A stretch of DNA of 64,000 nt from Curvibacter microcysteis (GCF_028649455.1 NZ_JAQSIO010000007.1:1-64000), one strand, 5' to 3'; shown: positions 8,905 to 17,171, counted from the first letter of the stretch. The notes: generated by a model from the letters alone, not told the origin. Numbers and translations are program-made.

Positions 8905-9189
8905 TCAAAGTTCGCCGGACGAAATCTGGCCCTTGCGCAGAGCCTCGGCGGCGGCGGCGCTGACTGCCGTGCGATCAGCCTTTGATTGATATGCCAGAGC
9001 CTGCGAGCCCGCAGGATGCACGCTGCGCGTCTTGACCGCAGTAGCGGCTTCAGCAGCCACTTCGGCGCGTGTGCGTTGGGTCTCGAATTTCAGTGCGTAC
9101 TGGGAAGCGTCTGCTTCGTCAGCCTGCGCACCGAAGGACGCAAATACCGCCATGGCAGAGATAGAAAGAATGCGAAAAGTCGTGTTCAT
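8905..9189 (-). CDS. small exported protein, DUF4148-like, function unknown
   Basis: A 94-residue protein with a clear Sec signal peptide (about residues 1-23, ending ASFGAQA before DEADASQY). The mature part is short, Ala-rich and charged, and includes TRAEVAAEAATAV, reminiscent of the small secreted DUF4148-type proteins common in Burkholderiales. Some close relatives carry misleading 'helicase' labels in databases; nothing here resembles a helicase. It is probably periplasmic. There is no operon partner: it is convergent with the Crp/Fnr gene and has a long non-coding upstream region. Confidence 0.75.
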   Translation of the reverse strand: MNTTFRILSISAMAVFASFGAQADEADASQYALKFETQRTRAEVAAEAATAVKTRSVHPAGSQALAYQSKADRTAVSAAAAEALRKGQISSGEL

Positions 9190-9652
9190 GATGGTTCCTC
9201 ATTGAATGTGCGCTTCGAAAGCATCCCGCTACCCACAAGCAAGTCCATCGCGTCATGCGCATGGCCTGTCTTGGGGCGTTGTCTACCTCCTGGCGCTGAG
9301 AAAATTCTCGATCTTTGATCTGATGCAGTCTGTGTGTTTTCTCACGTAGATCTCGATATCGCATGGGGCCATGACTAGCGCTCACCCGATCATTTTCGAT
9401 CGCCTAGGACACTCAGCAGGTATCACTCGGGATAGCGCTCCCAATGAGCAATTGCATTTTTTCGGGTCAATGAAGTCGCACGATCAGCATCCGCTATTGG
9501 GAATTTCATACAGATGGCCAGCTGTCTCAGGTTGGCACCTGGCAGCAGAGACAGATCAATCGATTGTTTGCCAATACCCGACGTGCATCCGCTGCGCGTG
9601 CAGCTTAGAGAACTTAGAGCTTGTTGTTTTGCTCGCCCCTAGGGGCGACTGA
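9190..9652. other. gene-free interval
   Basis: 463 bp between the small exported protein and the TetR gene, both on the minus strand. The only open frame (9371-9652, +) is low-complexity, has no ribosome site and resembles nothing I recognise. A perfect 16-bp palindrome TCGCCCCTAGGGGCGA (9633-9648) lies 4 nt beyond the TetR stop codon. It could form a hairpin at that transcript's end but has no T-run. The part next to 9190 should hold the small gene's promoter. Confidence 0.5.
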
Positions 9653-10294
9653 CTACGATCTGTACGCCGCCATGAAGACCCGTACGGCCTCGCGCAGCAG
9701 GGCGTTGTTTTCCCGGGGATCTGGCCGCTCGAGCATCAACAACCCGCGGAAGTGTCCGGAACCCAGAAACATGGACAGGAAAAGGTCCGCAGCCTGAAGC
9801 GGGTTCCGCACCTTCAGCGTGCCCGCCAAGTGGGCGCGCCGCAGGTACGCCGCCAGTTCGCTGGTTGCACGCTCCGGGCCTACCTTGTAAAACTCGCGGC
9901 AGACTTCCGGTTGCGCCCCCGCGACTCCGTAGACGGAGCGCAACGCGCCAAGCGCGTCGTCCCCACGTGTCAATGCAAGGAACCGGGTGCCGATCACCAG
10001 CAGCGCCTTCTCCGGCTCGGTCGGGTCCAGCGCCTCGGCGCCCGGGACGTCCGCTACCACCACCGCTGTCCTGTCGCGCACGACCGCGTGGAAAAGTCCC
10101 TCCTTGGACCCGAAGTTGTTGTAAACGGTCATCTTGGACACACCAGCATCCGCTGCGATGGCATCCACGCTGGCACGCTCCAGGCCATGCTCATTGAAGT
10201 GTTTTTGTGCCGCCTCCAGGATGCGCCGCACACGCTCAGGATCGCGTGGTCGGCCGCGTTGGGACTTGGGCGAGGGCGATAGGGAGGTTGACAT
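9653..10294 (-). CDS. TetR/AcrR-family transcriptional regulator
   Basis: A 213-residue repressor-type protein. After a basic N-terminal tail (KSQRGRPRDPERVRR) comes the TetR HTH at about residues 20-70, with VDAIAADAGVSKMTVYNNF as its core. A C-terminal TetR_C-like domain follows. It diverges from the flavoprotein gene at 10375, and a 34-bp palindrome sits directly in front of its own ATG. That arrangement argues for autorepression and control of the flavoprotein gene. It is unrelated in sequence to the TetR gene at 1632. Confidence 0.93.
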   Translation of the reverse strand: MSTSLSPSPKSQRGRPRDPERVRRILEAAQKHFNEHGLERASVDAIAADAGVSKMTVYNNFGSKEGLFHAVVRDRTAVVVADVPGAEALDPTEPEKALLVIGTRFLALTRGDDALGALRSVYGVAGAQPEVCREFYKVGPERATSELAAYLRRAHLAGTLKVRNPLQAADLFLSMFLGSGHFRGLLMLERPDPRENNALLREAVRVFMAAYRS

Positions 10295-10296
10295 GG

Positions 10297-10339
10297 TTTA
10301 TATAGTGGACTTGACGGTCCATTATATAAATCTTACATT
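10297..10339 (+). promoter_or_regulatory. 34-bp palindromic operator with embedded promoter
   Basis: Near-perfect inverted repeat: TTTATATAGTGGAC (10297-10310) and GTCCATTATATAAA (10317-10330), with one mismatch between 14-nt arms. The 6-nt spacer is itself a -35 box, TTGACG (10311-10316), pairing at 17 nt with TACATT (10334-10339) for rightward transcription of the flavoprotein gene. The palindrome starts 3 nt upstream of the TetR start codon, so one bound dimer could block both directions. Confidence 0.8.
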
Positions 10340-10374
10340 GCTGTACTTGAAAGTCCAATAATCAATCAATCTAC

Positions 10375-11283
10375 ATGGAGCCCATCACCATGGATGACGT
10401 CATCATCATCGGCGGCAGCTTTGCTGGCCTCGCCGCCGCCCTGCAACTCGGCCGTGCCCGCCGCAAAGTCACTGTTCTCGATACGGGTCGGCCGCGCAAC
10501 CGCTTCGGTCATCACTCGCATGGCCTGCTCGGCCACGATCACAAGCCACCGCTGGATATCCTGGCCGAGGCGCGGCAGCAGCTGGCGCGTTATCCCGCGA
10601 TCAGGCTGGTCAGTGCCCGGGCCGAGAGCGTGTCTGGCGCCATCGACGATTTCTGCGTCGTCACTGACGATAACGAAAGCCTCAGGGCGCGTCGCCTGAT
10701 CCTGAGCTATGGCGTCGCCGACCAGATGCCCAATGTTCCAGGCTTCGCCGAAAGCTGGGGCAGGTCCATCGTGCCTTGCCCCTATTGCGACGGCTTTGAA
10801 GTCGCCGACCAGCATTGGGGCGTCGTCTGGTCGGGCCCGCAGTCGTTCCAGTCTGTCAGGCTGTTCCGCGATTGGACTGACAAGCTGACGGTCTTTGCCG
10901 ATGGCCATGACATTGCGCCAGATGTCCTGGCCGATCTGGCGCGCCGCAACATCCCAGTTGCCGATGGCCGGATCGTCGAGATCGCCCACCAGCAGGGCCA
11001 CATCGCCACCGTCAATCTCGATACCGGTCGCAACGTTGCGGTCGATATCCTGTTCGCCCAGCCGCGCAACAAGCCGTCCGCAAGCCTGCATGCATCACTG
11101 GGCCTCGCCACGGTCGATACGCCCAACGGCATCGTCCTCAAGGTTGATGAGCGCCGTCAAACCAGTGTGCCCGGCATCTACGCAGCTGGCGACCTCGCGA
11201 CGCCCTTCTTGCCCTCGGTCACCCAGTCAACATGGCAGGGTGCGATGGCGGGCATCTTTGCCCAGCAGTCAATGGTGGTTTGA
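10375..11283 (+). CDS. NAD(P)/FAD-dependent oxidoreductase, thioredoxin-reductase-like
   Basis: A 302-residue flavoprotein. FAD binding is shown by VIIIGGSFAGLAAALQLGRA at the N-terminus (GxGxxG variant) and by the C-terminal GIYAAGDLATPFLPS motif. A redox pair CPYC is at residues 135-138, the place of the active-site cysteines in low-molecular-weight thioredoxin reductases. The NAD(P)-binding Gly motif after it is poorly matched (GVVWSGPQS), as in many TrxR-like or 'Trr-like' proteins that do not use NADPH normally. Start 10375 is used; ATG 10390 is also possible. The physiological electron acceptor is unknown; control by the divergent TetR protein is likely. Confidence 0.9.
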   Translation: MEPITMDDVIIIGGSFAGLAAALQLGRARRKVTVLDTGRPRNRFGHHSHGLLGHDHKPPLDILAEARQQLARYPAIRLVSARAESVSGAIDDFCVVTDDNESLRARRLILSYGVADQMPNVPGFAESWGRSIVPCPYCDGFEVADQHWGVVWSGPQSFQSVRLFRDWTDKLTVFADGHDIAPDVLADLARRNIPVADGRIVEIAHQQGHIATVNLDTGRNVAVDILFAQPRNKPSASLHASLGLATVDTPNGIVLKVDERRQTSVPGIYAAGDLATPFLPSVTQSTWQGAMAGIFAQQSMVV

Positions 11284-11431
11284 GGACGCCGAGTACTCTT
11301 TTGGGGTTGCTGTGGGCTATTGCGAGAAACACGGTCGTGGCGACGAAGCGAGCCGCAACACTTGCCGTCGATCCGGTGAGTGTGTGGCTGTGCATGCCGG
11401 GCACGACCTCGTCATGGAGTGATACGGAGAT

Positions 11432-11806
11432 ATGAGCTTGCTTGAACTGAAGGTTCCGCCTCCCATCGTTGCGCTTGTCCTAGCGCTTCTCATGTGGATG
11501 ACGACGCCGTCCGCCGGAGGCCTCTTGCAGTTGCCCCATCCGGTCAGCGTGCTCTTTGCTGTTGTCTTGGTGTGCGTTGGCCTGGGCATCAGCTTTGCCG
11601 GAGTCGTTGCGTTTCGGCGCGCCAAGACCACAGTGAGTCCGACGAGGGCAAGCTCGGCGTCTTCTTTGGTTGTCCAAGGCGTCTACAGATACACGCGCAA
11701 TCCCATGTACGTCGGTTTCTTGCTAACCCTGTTGGCCTGGGCAGTGTTTCTGGAAAATCCGCTCGCTACCCTATGGGCTCTGGTGTTTGTGCTTTACATC
11801 ACCTGA
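11432..11806 (+). pseudogene. isoprenylcysteine carboxyl methyltransferase-family gene, 3' truncated by an IS
   Basis: The first 124 residues of an ICMT/PEMT-like integral membrane methyltransferase: two N-terminal TM helices, then the family motif VQGVYRYTRNPMYVGFLL near residue 85, then another TM helix. Family members normally continue for about 30 more residues (an R-x-EE-type segment after the last helix), which is missing. The stop codon TGA at 11804-11806 is the first three bases of the insertion element, so the reading frame ends exactly at the IS boundary. ACGGAGAT provides the ribosome site. The lost C-terminal part normally contributes to cofactor binding, so the product is probably inactive. 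Confidence 0.85.
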
Positions 11807-11831
11807 ATCGCCCCGGTTTCTGCGGAGGCTG
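11804..11831 (+). repeat. IS terminal inverted repeat, left
   Basis: TGAATCGCCCCGG then TTTCTGCGGAGGCTG; matches the right repeat except for one indel and a few mismatches. Confidence 0.9.
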
Positions 11832-11842
11832 TTTGGTTTAAG

Positions 11843-12754
11843 TCAGACCACCACGTCGGCGCCCTGACTGGCGAGTTGCCGATAGTAGTTTGCCTCAGCC
11901 TCAGCAGGCGGGATGTACCCGATGGGTTCGAGCAGGCGATGGTGGTTGAACCACGATACCCATTCGAGCGTGGCGAACTCGACTGCTTCCTTGGTTTTCC
12001 ATGGAGCCCTGCGGTGAATCAGTTCGGCCTTGTACAGGCCGTTGATGGTCTCGGCCAGGGCGTTGTCGTAGCTGTCGCCCTTGCTGCCTACCGAAGGCTC
12101 GATGCCAGCTTCCGCCAGTCGCTCGGTGTACCGGATACTGACGTACTGCGAGCCTCTATCGGAGTGACAGACCAGACTGCCGTCGCGTTCGGGTTGGCGG
12201 TCATACAGGGCTTGCTCCAGGGCGTCGAGAACAAAGTCCGTGCGCATTGAACTGCTCACCCGCCACCCAACGATGCGCCTGGCAAACACGTCGATGACGA
12301 AGGCTACGTACAGCCAGCCTTGCCAAGTCGAAACGTAAGTGAAGTCGCTCACCCACAACTGGTTCGGCCTCTCGGCCCGGAACTGCCGGTTGACCCGGTC
12401 CAGGGGGCATAGCGCTTTTGCATCGCCGACCGTAGTGCGCACCACCCTTCCACGCATCACACCGCGCAGGCCCATGCTGCGCATCAGACGCTCTACCGTG
12501 CAGCGGGCCACGGTCACGCCTTCGCGCGCTAGTTGTCGCCATACCTTGTCGGCGCCATAAACCTGCATGTTGGCCTGCCAGACTCGTTGAATCTGCGGCA
12601 TCAGCAATTCGTCGCGTTTCGCTCTGGCGCAGCGTTTGTGAGGCTCGCGCACCAGCGCGGCGTGGCGCCAATACGCTGACGGGGCAACCTGCAAGACCTT
12701 GCAGAGCGGCTCGACCCCGAAAGCATTGCGCTGCTGGTCGATAAAGGCCCTCAA
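11843..12754 (-). CDS. IS3-family transposase OrfB (DDE catalytic part)
   Basis: A 303-residue integrase-core transposase. The N-terminal HTH_21 region ([14 protein letters not shown]) is followed by the rve domain. The catalytic acidic residues appear in DFTYV (first Asp), CHSDRGSQY (second Asp) and [13 protein letters not shown] (Glu), so the DDE triad is intact. The orfB frame starts with TTG overlapping the orfA stop (TTGA). The orfB frame remains open upstream through the possible slippery site, so it is probably expressed as an OrfAB fusion by -1 frameshifting. Confidence 0.95.
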   Translation of the reverse strand: MRAFIDQQRNAFGVEPLCKVLQVAPSAYWRHAALVREPHKRCARAKRDELLMPQIQRVWQANMQVYGADKVWRQLAREGVTVARCTVERLMRSMGLRGVMRGRVVRTTVGDAKALCPLDRVNRQFRAERPNQLWVSDFTYVSTWQGWLYVAFVIDVFARRIVGWRVSSSMRTDFVLDALEQALYDRQPERDGSLVCHSDRGSQYVSIRYTERLAEAGIEPSVGSKGDSYDNALAETINGLYKAELIHRRAPWKTKEAVEFATLEWVSWFNHHRLLEPIGYIPPAEAEANYYRQLASQGADVVV

Positions 12755-13074
12755 GACTTGAGCCGGCGGTCGAGCTCCGCCTGGGCGAAAAACGCGCTGG
12801 CCAGCTTCAAAATCTCGTTGGCTCGGCGCAATTCTTTGACCTCGCGCTCCAGCTCCTTGACCCGCTGGGCTTCGGCTGTGGTGACGCCTTCTCGCGTGCC
12901 TGCATCAACTTCGGCACGCTTGACCCACTCGTTCAGGGTCTGCGGCACGCAGCCAATCTTGGGGGCAATGGATTCGATGGCAGCCCACAGGGATGGGTAC
13001 TGCCCGCGCTGCTCCTGCACCATTCTCACTGCGCGCTCACGCACCGCGGGCGAGAACTTGTTCATCTTCTTCAT
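12751..13074 (-). CDS. IS3-family transposase OrfA (HTH subunit)
   Basis: A 107-residue protein with an HTH_Tnp_1 domain ([17 protein letters not shown] through [16 protein letters not shown]) and a C-terminal leucine-zipper-like coiled coil ([21 protein letters not shown]). It binds the terminal repeats and regulates transposition in this family. A GTTTTTC run (minus strand, 12787-12793) in the zero frame near the C-terminus is a candidate slippery site for making OrfAB. Confidence 0.94.
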   Translation of the reverse strand: MKKMNKFSPAVRERAVRMVQEQRGQYPSLWAAIESIAPKIGCVPQTLNEWVKRAEVDAGTREGVTTAEAQRVKELEREVKELRRANEILKLASAFFAQAELDRRLKS

Positions 13075-13096
13075 AGCTCAATCCTCTCAGAGTGTT

Positions 13097-13124
13097 GAGC
13101 CTCCGCGAAACCCGGGGCGATTCA
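13097..13124 (-). repeat. IS terminal inverted repeat, right
   Basis: Reverse complement begins TGAATCGCCCCGG then GTTTCGCGGAGGCTC, pairing with 11804-11831. Confidence 0.9.
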
Positions 13125-13925
13125 GCGTGCCTCCTCGGTGCGGATGAAACGCAGTTCATGGCGCAGTCAGCCTCTGCGGCAACACTGATAACTCGCACCT
13201 TGCTGAGTCTCGCGGACCTCCAGGTTCCCTGGTTCGTGATCGGAAATTACTCTTTGGGATGGAAGCTATGTGAACGCGATCCCGAGGCGACGCAGCGTCT
13301 TGTCCATGACCCTGTGATCATGATGCCCGATCCGCCCGATTCCGTAGATTGGGTAAGTCTTTTGGCGGAGTACCAGGTCGTGTTAGCGGAGGTGCTGGAC
13401 TTTGAGTTGTTGACCTATCAAGTTGAACTCTGGAATCTCAGCGCAGGCCTAAAGCGCGAGCTCGTCAGCCTTCTCGTGATCAGTTACCGCATATCTCGGC
13501 ATGGGGGGGACTCACAGATTTCCTGGTCACACGTACGCCTAGCTTTCGCCTCTGCCTCTTTTAGTGTTGCGCGTGCCGACATAAACGCCTTGATCTCACA
13601 TGCTGGGCAGGGAGGCAAACTCAAGAAGGGTTTACGGTGCCCATTCAATGGTCCCGAGATCCAGGCCGCCATCTGCACGTATTCAGAAAAGCTCCGCGAG
13701 GCACGTGCTGAAAAGGTGGCAATCGCCACTGTGAAAGCGTCTATGAACCGACAAGAGCGAGAGGCTATCGAGAACATTGAGAAAGCCGCCGAGCCCTCGC
13801 GAGCATCGCCAGCGCAAATCATCAAGATGCCAAAGAGGCGTAAACCTCGTACGCTCGAGGGCATGCAGGAGGCGGCTCAAGATTTCTTGGCATCGCTGGC
13901 AAAAGATCCGTCTGCAAAGACCTAG
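13125..13925 (+). pseudogene. 5'-truncated AAA+ ATPase, transposon TnsC/TniB-like
   Basis: The frame is open from the IS edge. The first residues read CLLGADETQFM, a Walker B-like hhhhDE motif (Asp 13143, Glu 13146). A helix follows, then the strand VPWFVIGNYSLGWKL whose Asn (13245-13247) fits sensor 1. After that come a DDEW-like VDWVSLLAEYQ segment and a helical lid (SAGLKRELVSLLVISYRISR) as in TnsC/TniB ATPases of Tn7-like and Tn5053-like elements. The Walker A half is absent, evidently lost at the IS junction. An internal ATG at 13158 could give a 255-residue product, but that lacks both Walker motifs. The tail is Lys/Arg-rich. The family call rests on motif order and is moderately secure; the truncation is clearer. 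Confidence 0.62.
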
Positions 13926-14347
13926 CCTCGCATTTCCTGAGCACTTTGCTGGGCAGCCTAGGAGCCCTTCTCGGAAGGCCTGCTCAGTCGCTTCGTTTGG
14001 CTATCGTCGATAGGCGGAAACTGGCATCGCGCAGTTCTGTGTAGGGTCGGTTTCGGAGCCGCTAGCGTTCTTCAGCTCGGGAAAAATTCGGCGCGGCGGT
14101 CAGTCGTGAATTTGTACTGAGCCGCTTCGCATGCACGGCGTCTCGGATCTGACTTGAACTTCCGACGGACTATATTTGGGACGGCACGAGGTCTCCCTGC
14201 TGTTTGGGAATCTCCGACGAACTTTCGCGCAATGCGCAAGTGTCGAAAAATCAATAGCTTATGAGCGATGATCTCGACGCACTTTATTTATCGGAGTCAG
14301 GGGCCTGAATCAACGTCGGGCTGGCCTCCACGGCCCCTGGACTCCCC
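13926..14347. other. gene-free interval, lower GC
   Basis: 422 bp after the AAA+ remnant. Base composition is lower in GC than the surrounding core and no frame shows a recognisable protein. Two imperfect copies of a short motif (AACTTCCGACGGACT near 14157 and AATCTCCGACGAACT near 14209) are present. It may be the eroded end of a mobile element together with the AAA+ fragment, but I see no definite terminal repeat. Confidence 0.4.
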
Positions 14348-14863
14348 TCACGCCACCACGATCGCGTCCTGGTGGTTGGCAATGTGGAAGGTGTGGGCCA
14401 GGCCATAGTCGGCCCGGCTCAGGGCGCCGTAGGCAAAGTGGGGTTGCAGCGGGCCGGTGTGGGCCTGAAAGCGGGCGATGGCCGCACGCAGGCGCAGGGC
14501 GCCGGGTTGCCAGGCCTCTTGCTGGTTGAGCGCGGGTGCGCCGGGGATGGGTTCGGTGAGGCCGTGACTCATCTGGCCCCGCCACTTGAAAAAGGAAAAG
14601 GCCAGCGCGCCGGCCGTCTGTTGAAACACCGCACTCTTGGGCTGTGGGAAGCCATCCAGGCTCATTTCGATGCTTTGAGCCAGGTGCTCAAACACCGCCA
14701 GCATCTTCCAGTCGGTGCCGCTGCGCACGCTGCCGGCCCGGTCCACCTGATCGAGCCAGCGCAGGGCGTCGTCGAGCGATTGAACTTTGGTGATGGAGTT
14801 GTTTGCCATGGCCATTCCTGATAAGGCGCCTACTTGCAGTGCCAAAAAGTGTCTGCGTTGCAT
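14348..14863 (-). CDS. DUF1569 family protein with N-terminal signal
   Basis: About 171 residues from ATG 14863 (an ATG at 14890 is also in frame). The N-terminus MQRRHFLALQVGALSGMAMA has an RR and a hydrophobic stretch, like a short Tat or Sec signal. The body matches the DUF1569/DinB-like pattern: SLDDALRWLDQV, then KMLAVFEHLAQSIEMSLDGFP, then HFAYGALSRADYGLAHTFHI. DinB-like four-helix proteins often bind a metal with His residues; here His are at the HLAQ and AHTFHI positions. Function is unknown. It is transcribed alone. Confidence 0.75.
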   Translation of the reverse strand: MQRRHFLALQVGALSGMAMANNSITKVQSLDDALRWLDQVDRAGSVRSGTDWKMLAVFEHLAQSIEMSLDGFPQPKSAVFQQTAGALAFSFFKWRGQMSHGLTEPIPGAPALNQQEAWQPGALRLRAAIARFQAHTGPLQPHFAYGALSRADYGLAHTFHIANHQDAIVVA

Positions 14864-15200
14864 GGCGCAGATGGTAGCGTTCAACCGCACTTTGAACGCG
14901 TCCAGCGCGTCACCAAGCCCCCCGGGCCGCTCTCAATAGACAAGTTCGTGACAAAGCGGTCATGGTTTTGGGGTCCCCCAGGCCCGCAGTGCCTGCTTCA
15001 CCTCTCCCGCAGTTCGACGTCTGGCGCACCGCGATGGTGGCCGCCCCGGAGCCCCTGGCTGCGAATGAATGCGACCTGAGCGGCGCAGGGCGGCCAGATG
15101 AGGTCCCGGTTGGCGGGGTGATCCGCCAAGAGAGTCTTCAGGTTGTCATACAAATTTTGAAGAATCTCGGGCGTCTTAACACCCTGCCTGCTGGCGACCC
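14864..15200. other. gene-free interval between divergent genes
   Basis: 337 bp. It should contain promoters for the DUF1569 and PAP2 genes. A minus-strand frame (14998-15225) has protein-like composition (LYDNLKTLLADHPANRDLIW) but no start signal and no family I recognise, so it is not called. Confidence 0.4.
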
Positions 15201-17171
15201 ATGAGCCTGAAACCGACCTGGGCATTGCGCCCCCTGATCCTTGCCCTGTCCACGACCACCTTGCTGATGGCTTGCGGCGGAGGTGACTCCGAGTTGAACC
15301 TTCCCCTGCCGGTCGAACCGGTTGGGGTGGGCGCCGCAGACACGGCCCCGGTGCCTGCCGCCACGGCCTTTGTCGACACGGGGGTCACCAACAGCCGCAG
15401 CAACCCCTGCAACGTGACGCTGGCCACCAATGCGGGCGCGCGGGTGCTGCAAGGCTTTCTGGACCTGTGGACGCCCACCACCTTGCTCGTCGACGCCGGC
15501 GTGAGCCTGGCGGCAGCCAATGGCTGCCCTGCTGTCACGGCCTCAAGCTGGACCGGCATCCCCGGCGACAGCAGCGACGGCACGGTCAAGAACAGCGCGG
15601 TGCATGCCGGCAACATCAACTACGTCAAAACCGTCACCCAGAACCGCAGCACTGCGCAGGCCCTGGCCGCCTACCTGGACGACCGCCGCAACAAGGGCTA
15701 CAGCGTGAGCGATGGCATGGGCCCGCTGACCAGCCTGTGGCGTCAGGGCGCCCAGCAGACCACCACCATCGTCAGCGTGGATCCGACCAAGGCGGTGAGT
15801 CCGGCCGTGAACGACGGCGGCAACAACCTAGGTGTCGGTGCCAGCGCCAATGCCGACCTGGGCCTGGCAGTGGACTTCATCGGCGGCCTGGCCGATGGCT
15901 CCACGGAGCCCCCCAAGCGCTTTTACAAATACGCCCGCCCCTGGCGCTGGAGCCCTGATGTGAAGGTCGTGCCGGCACTGGAGTCGGCCAAGAGCAGCAC
16001 CCCGGCCACCGATGGGGGCTTTCCCAGTGGCCACACCGCGGAAGCTTGGCGCAACACCCTGGCCATGGCCTACCTGGTGCCGCAGCGCTACCAGGAGCTG
16101 GTCAGCCGCGCCATGGAGATGGGCGAGAACCGAATCCTCTCCGGCATGCATTCGCCGCTGGATGTGATGGGGGGCCGGATCCATGCCACTGCCGTGGTGG
16201 CCTACAACCTGTCCAGCGTGGCTTACTACACCAACGCCGTGAAAAGCGCCGCCTACAACCAGGCCCAGGCCTACCTGCAAAGCAAGACGGGCAGCGCCGA
16301 CTTCAATGCGCTCAACACTTACGCCCACACCGCCAAGACCAGTGACAGCAGCAGTCCGGACTACGACCGCTTTGCCAGCGACAGCAGCAACCGCACGACC
16401 TATCTGCAGCGCCTGACCTACGGCTTCAGCCAGATCAATGCGGCCGGCCAGACCAGCACGGTACCCAAGGGCGCTGAAGTGTTGCTGGAGACCCGCTTGC
16501 CTTACCTCTCGGCTGACCAGCGCCGCGTGGTGCTGAAAAGCACGGCCATGGACTCGGGCTACCCCCTGGGCAATGACGGTGAAGGCTGGGGCCGTCTGAA
16601 TCTGTTTGCTGCCGCCGATGGTTACGGCAACTTCAATGGCGACGTGGCCGTGACCATGAATGCCAGCCTTGGCGGCTTCAACGCCCTGGACAGCTGGCGC
16701 AACAACATCGCGGGCAAGGGCCTGCTCAGCAAGCTCGGCAGTGGCCATTTGCGCTTGACGGGGGCCAACAGCTACAGCGGTGGCACGGTGTTGAGCGCGG
16801 GCACCCTGGGGGCCGCTTCGACCACCGCGCTGGGCACTGGCGACGTGTTCGTGAAGGGCGGCACCTTGGAATGCACGGCAGCTGGGGCGCTGGCCATCGG
16901 GGGGGCTTACAGCCAGTCCGCTGGCACGCTGAGCCTGGTGATGAAGTCGGCCTCGCAAGGGGTGCTGGCGGTGCAGGGCAATGCGGTGATCAAGGGCGGC
17001 GATCTGAAGATCAGCTTCTCGGGCTACACCCCGGCGGTGGGCACGACGCTGACCGTGCTCACGGCCGGTGCCCGCTCCGGGCAGTTCAACAGCGTGAACG
17101 TGGCTGGCTTCAGCCAGGTCACGCCGCTGTACCAGGGCAACACCGTCAAGATCCGCCTCGACAGCATCTGA
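15201..17171 (+). CDS. PAP2-superfamily acid phosphatase lipoprotein with autotransporter-type repeat
   Basis: A 656-residue protein with a lipoprotein signal (LLMAC, Cys25) followed by GGGDSE. Residues about 200-330 carry the complete PAP2 signature: K(x6)RP as KRFYKYARP from residue 239, PSGH at 275-278, and R(x5)H(x3)D from Arg311 to Asp321. These are the residues that form the phospho-enzyme and its acid/base in class A acid phosphatases and vanadium haloperoxidases. Near residue 515-550 is a passenger-type autotransporter-associated beta-strand repeat (LTGANSYSGGTVLSAGTL). No C-terminal beta-barrel is present, so it is lipid-anchored rather than self-translocating. It is probably an extracytoplasmic phosphomonoesterase; the substrate is unknown. 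Confidence 0.88.
   Translation: MSLKPTWALRPLILALSTTTLLMACGGGDSELNLPLPVEPVGVGAADTAPVPAATAFVDTGVTNSRSNPCNVTLATNAGARVLQGFLDLWTPTTLLVDAGVSLAAANGCPAVTASSWTGIPGDSSDGTVKNSAVHAGNINYVKTVTQNRSTAQALAAYLDDRRNKGYSVSDGMGPLTSLWRQGAQQTTTIVSVDPTKAVSPAVNDGGNNLGVGASANADLGLAVDFIGGLADGSTEPPKRFYKYARPWRWSPDVKVVPALESAKSSTPATDGGFPSGHTAEAWRNTLAMAYLVPQRYQELVSRAMEMGENRILSGMHSPLDVMGGRIHATAVVAYNLSSVAYYTNAVKSAAYNQAQAYLQSKTGSADFNALNTYAHTAKTSDSSSPDYDRFASDSSNRTTYLQRLTYGFSQINAAGQTSTVPKGAEVLLETRLPYLSADQRRVVLKSTAMDSGYPLGNDGEGWGRLNLFAAADGYGNFNGDVAVTMNASLGGFNALDSWRNNIAGKGLLSKLGSGHLRLTGANSYSGGTVLSAGTLGAASTTALGTGDVFVKGGTLECTAAGALAIGGAYSQSAGTLSLVMKSASQGVLAVQGNAVIKGGDLKISFSGYTPAVGTTLTVLTAGARSGQFNSVNVAGFSQVTPLYQGNTVKIRLDSI

Larger units (their letters stand above)
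11804..13124 (-). mobile_element. complete IS3-family insertion sequence (1321 bp)
   Basis: Bounded by 28-bp imperfect terminal inverted repeats, 11804-11831 and 13097-13124, both starting TGAATCGCCCCGG when read inward. It encodes orfA and orfB, arranged as in IS3-family elements with orfB in the -1 frame. Flanking bases are ACC on the left and GCG on the right, so no 3-4 bp target duplication is visible. The left end truncates a methyltransferase gene and the right end abuts a decapitated AAA+ gene, so the flanks were not originally contiguous. Confidence 0.93.

Noticed and set aside
9371-9652. 93-codon plus-strand frame in the 9.2-9.65 kb gap
   Set aside because: No ribosome site, no recognisable domain, and convergent with the TetR gene; too weak to call.
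11801-13127. Target-site duplication around the IS
   Set aside because: The bases next to the ends are ACC and GCG; no 3-5 bp direct repeat exists.
14998-15225. 75-codon minus-strand frame with protein-like composition
   Set aside because: No start signal, overlaps the PAP2 gene start and no family recognised; may be a relic.
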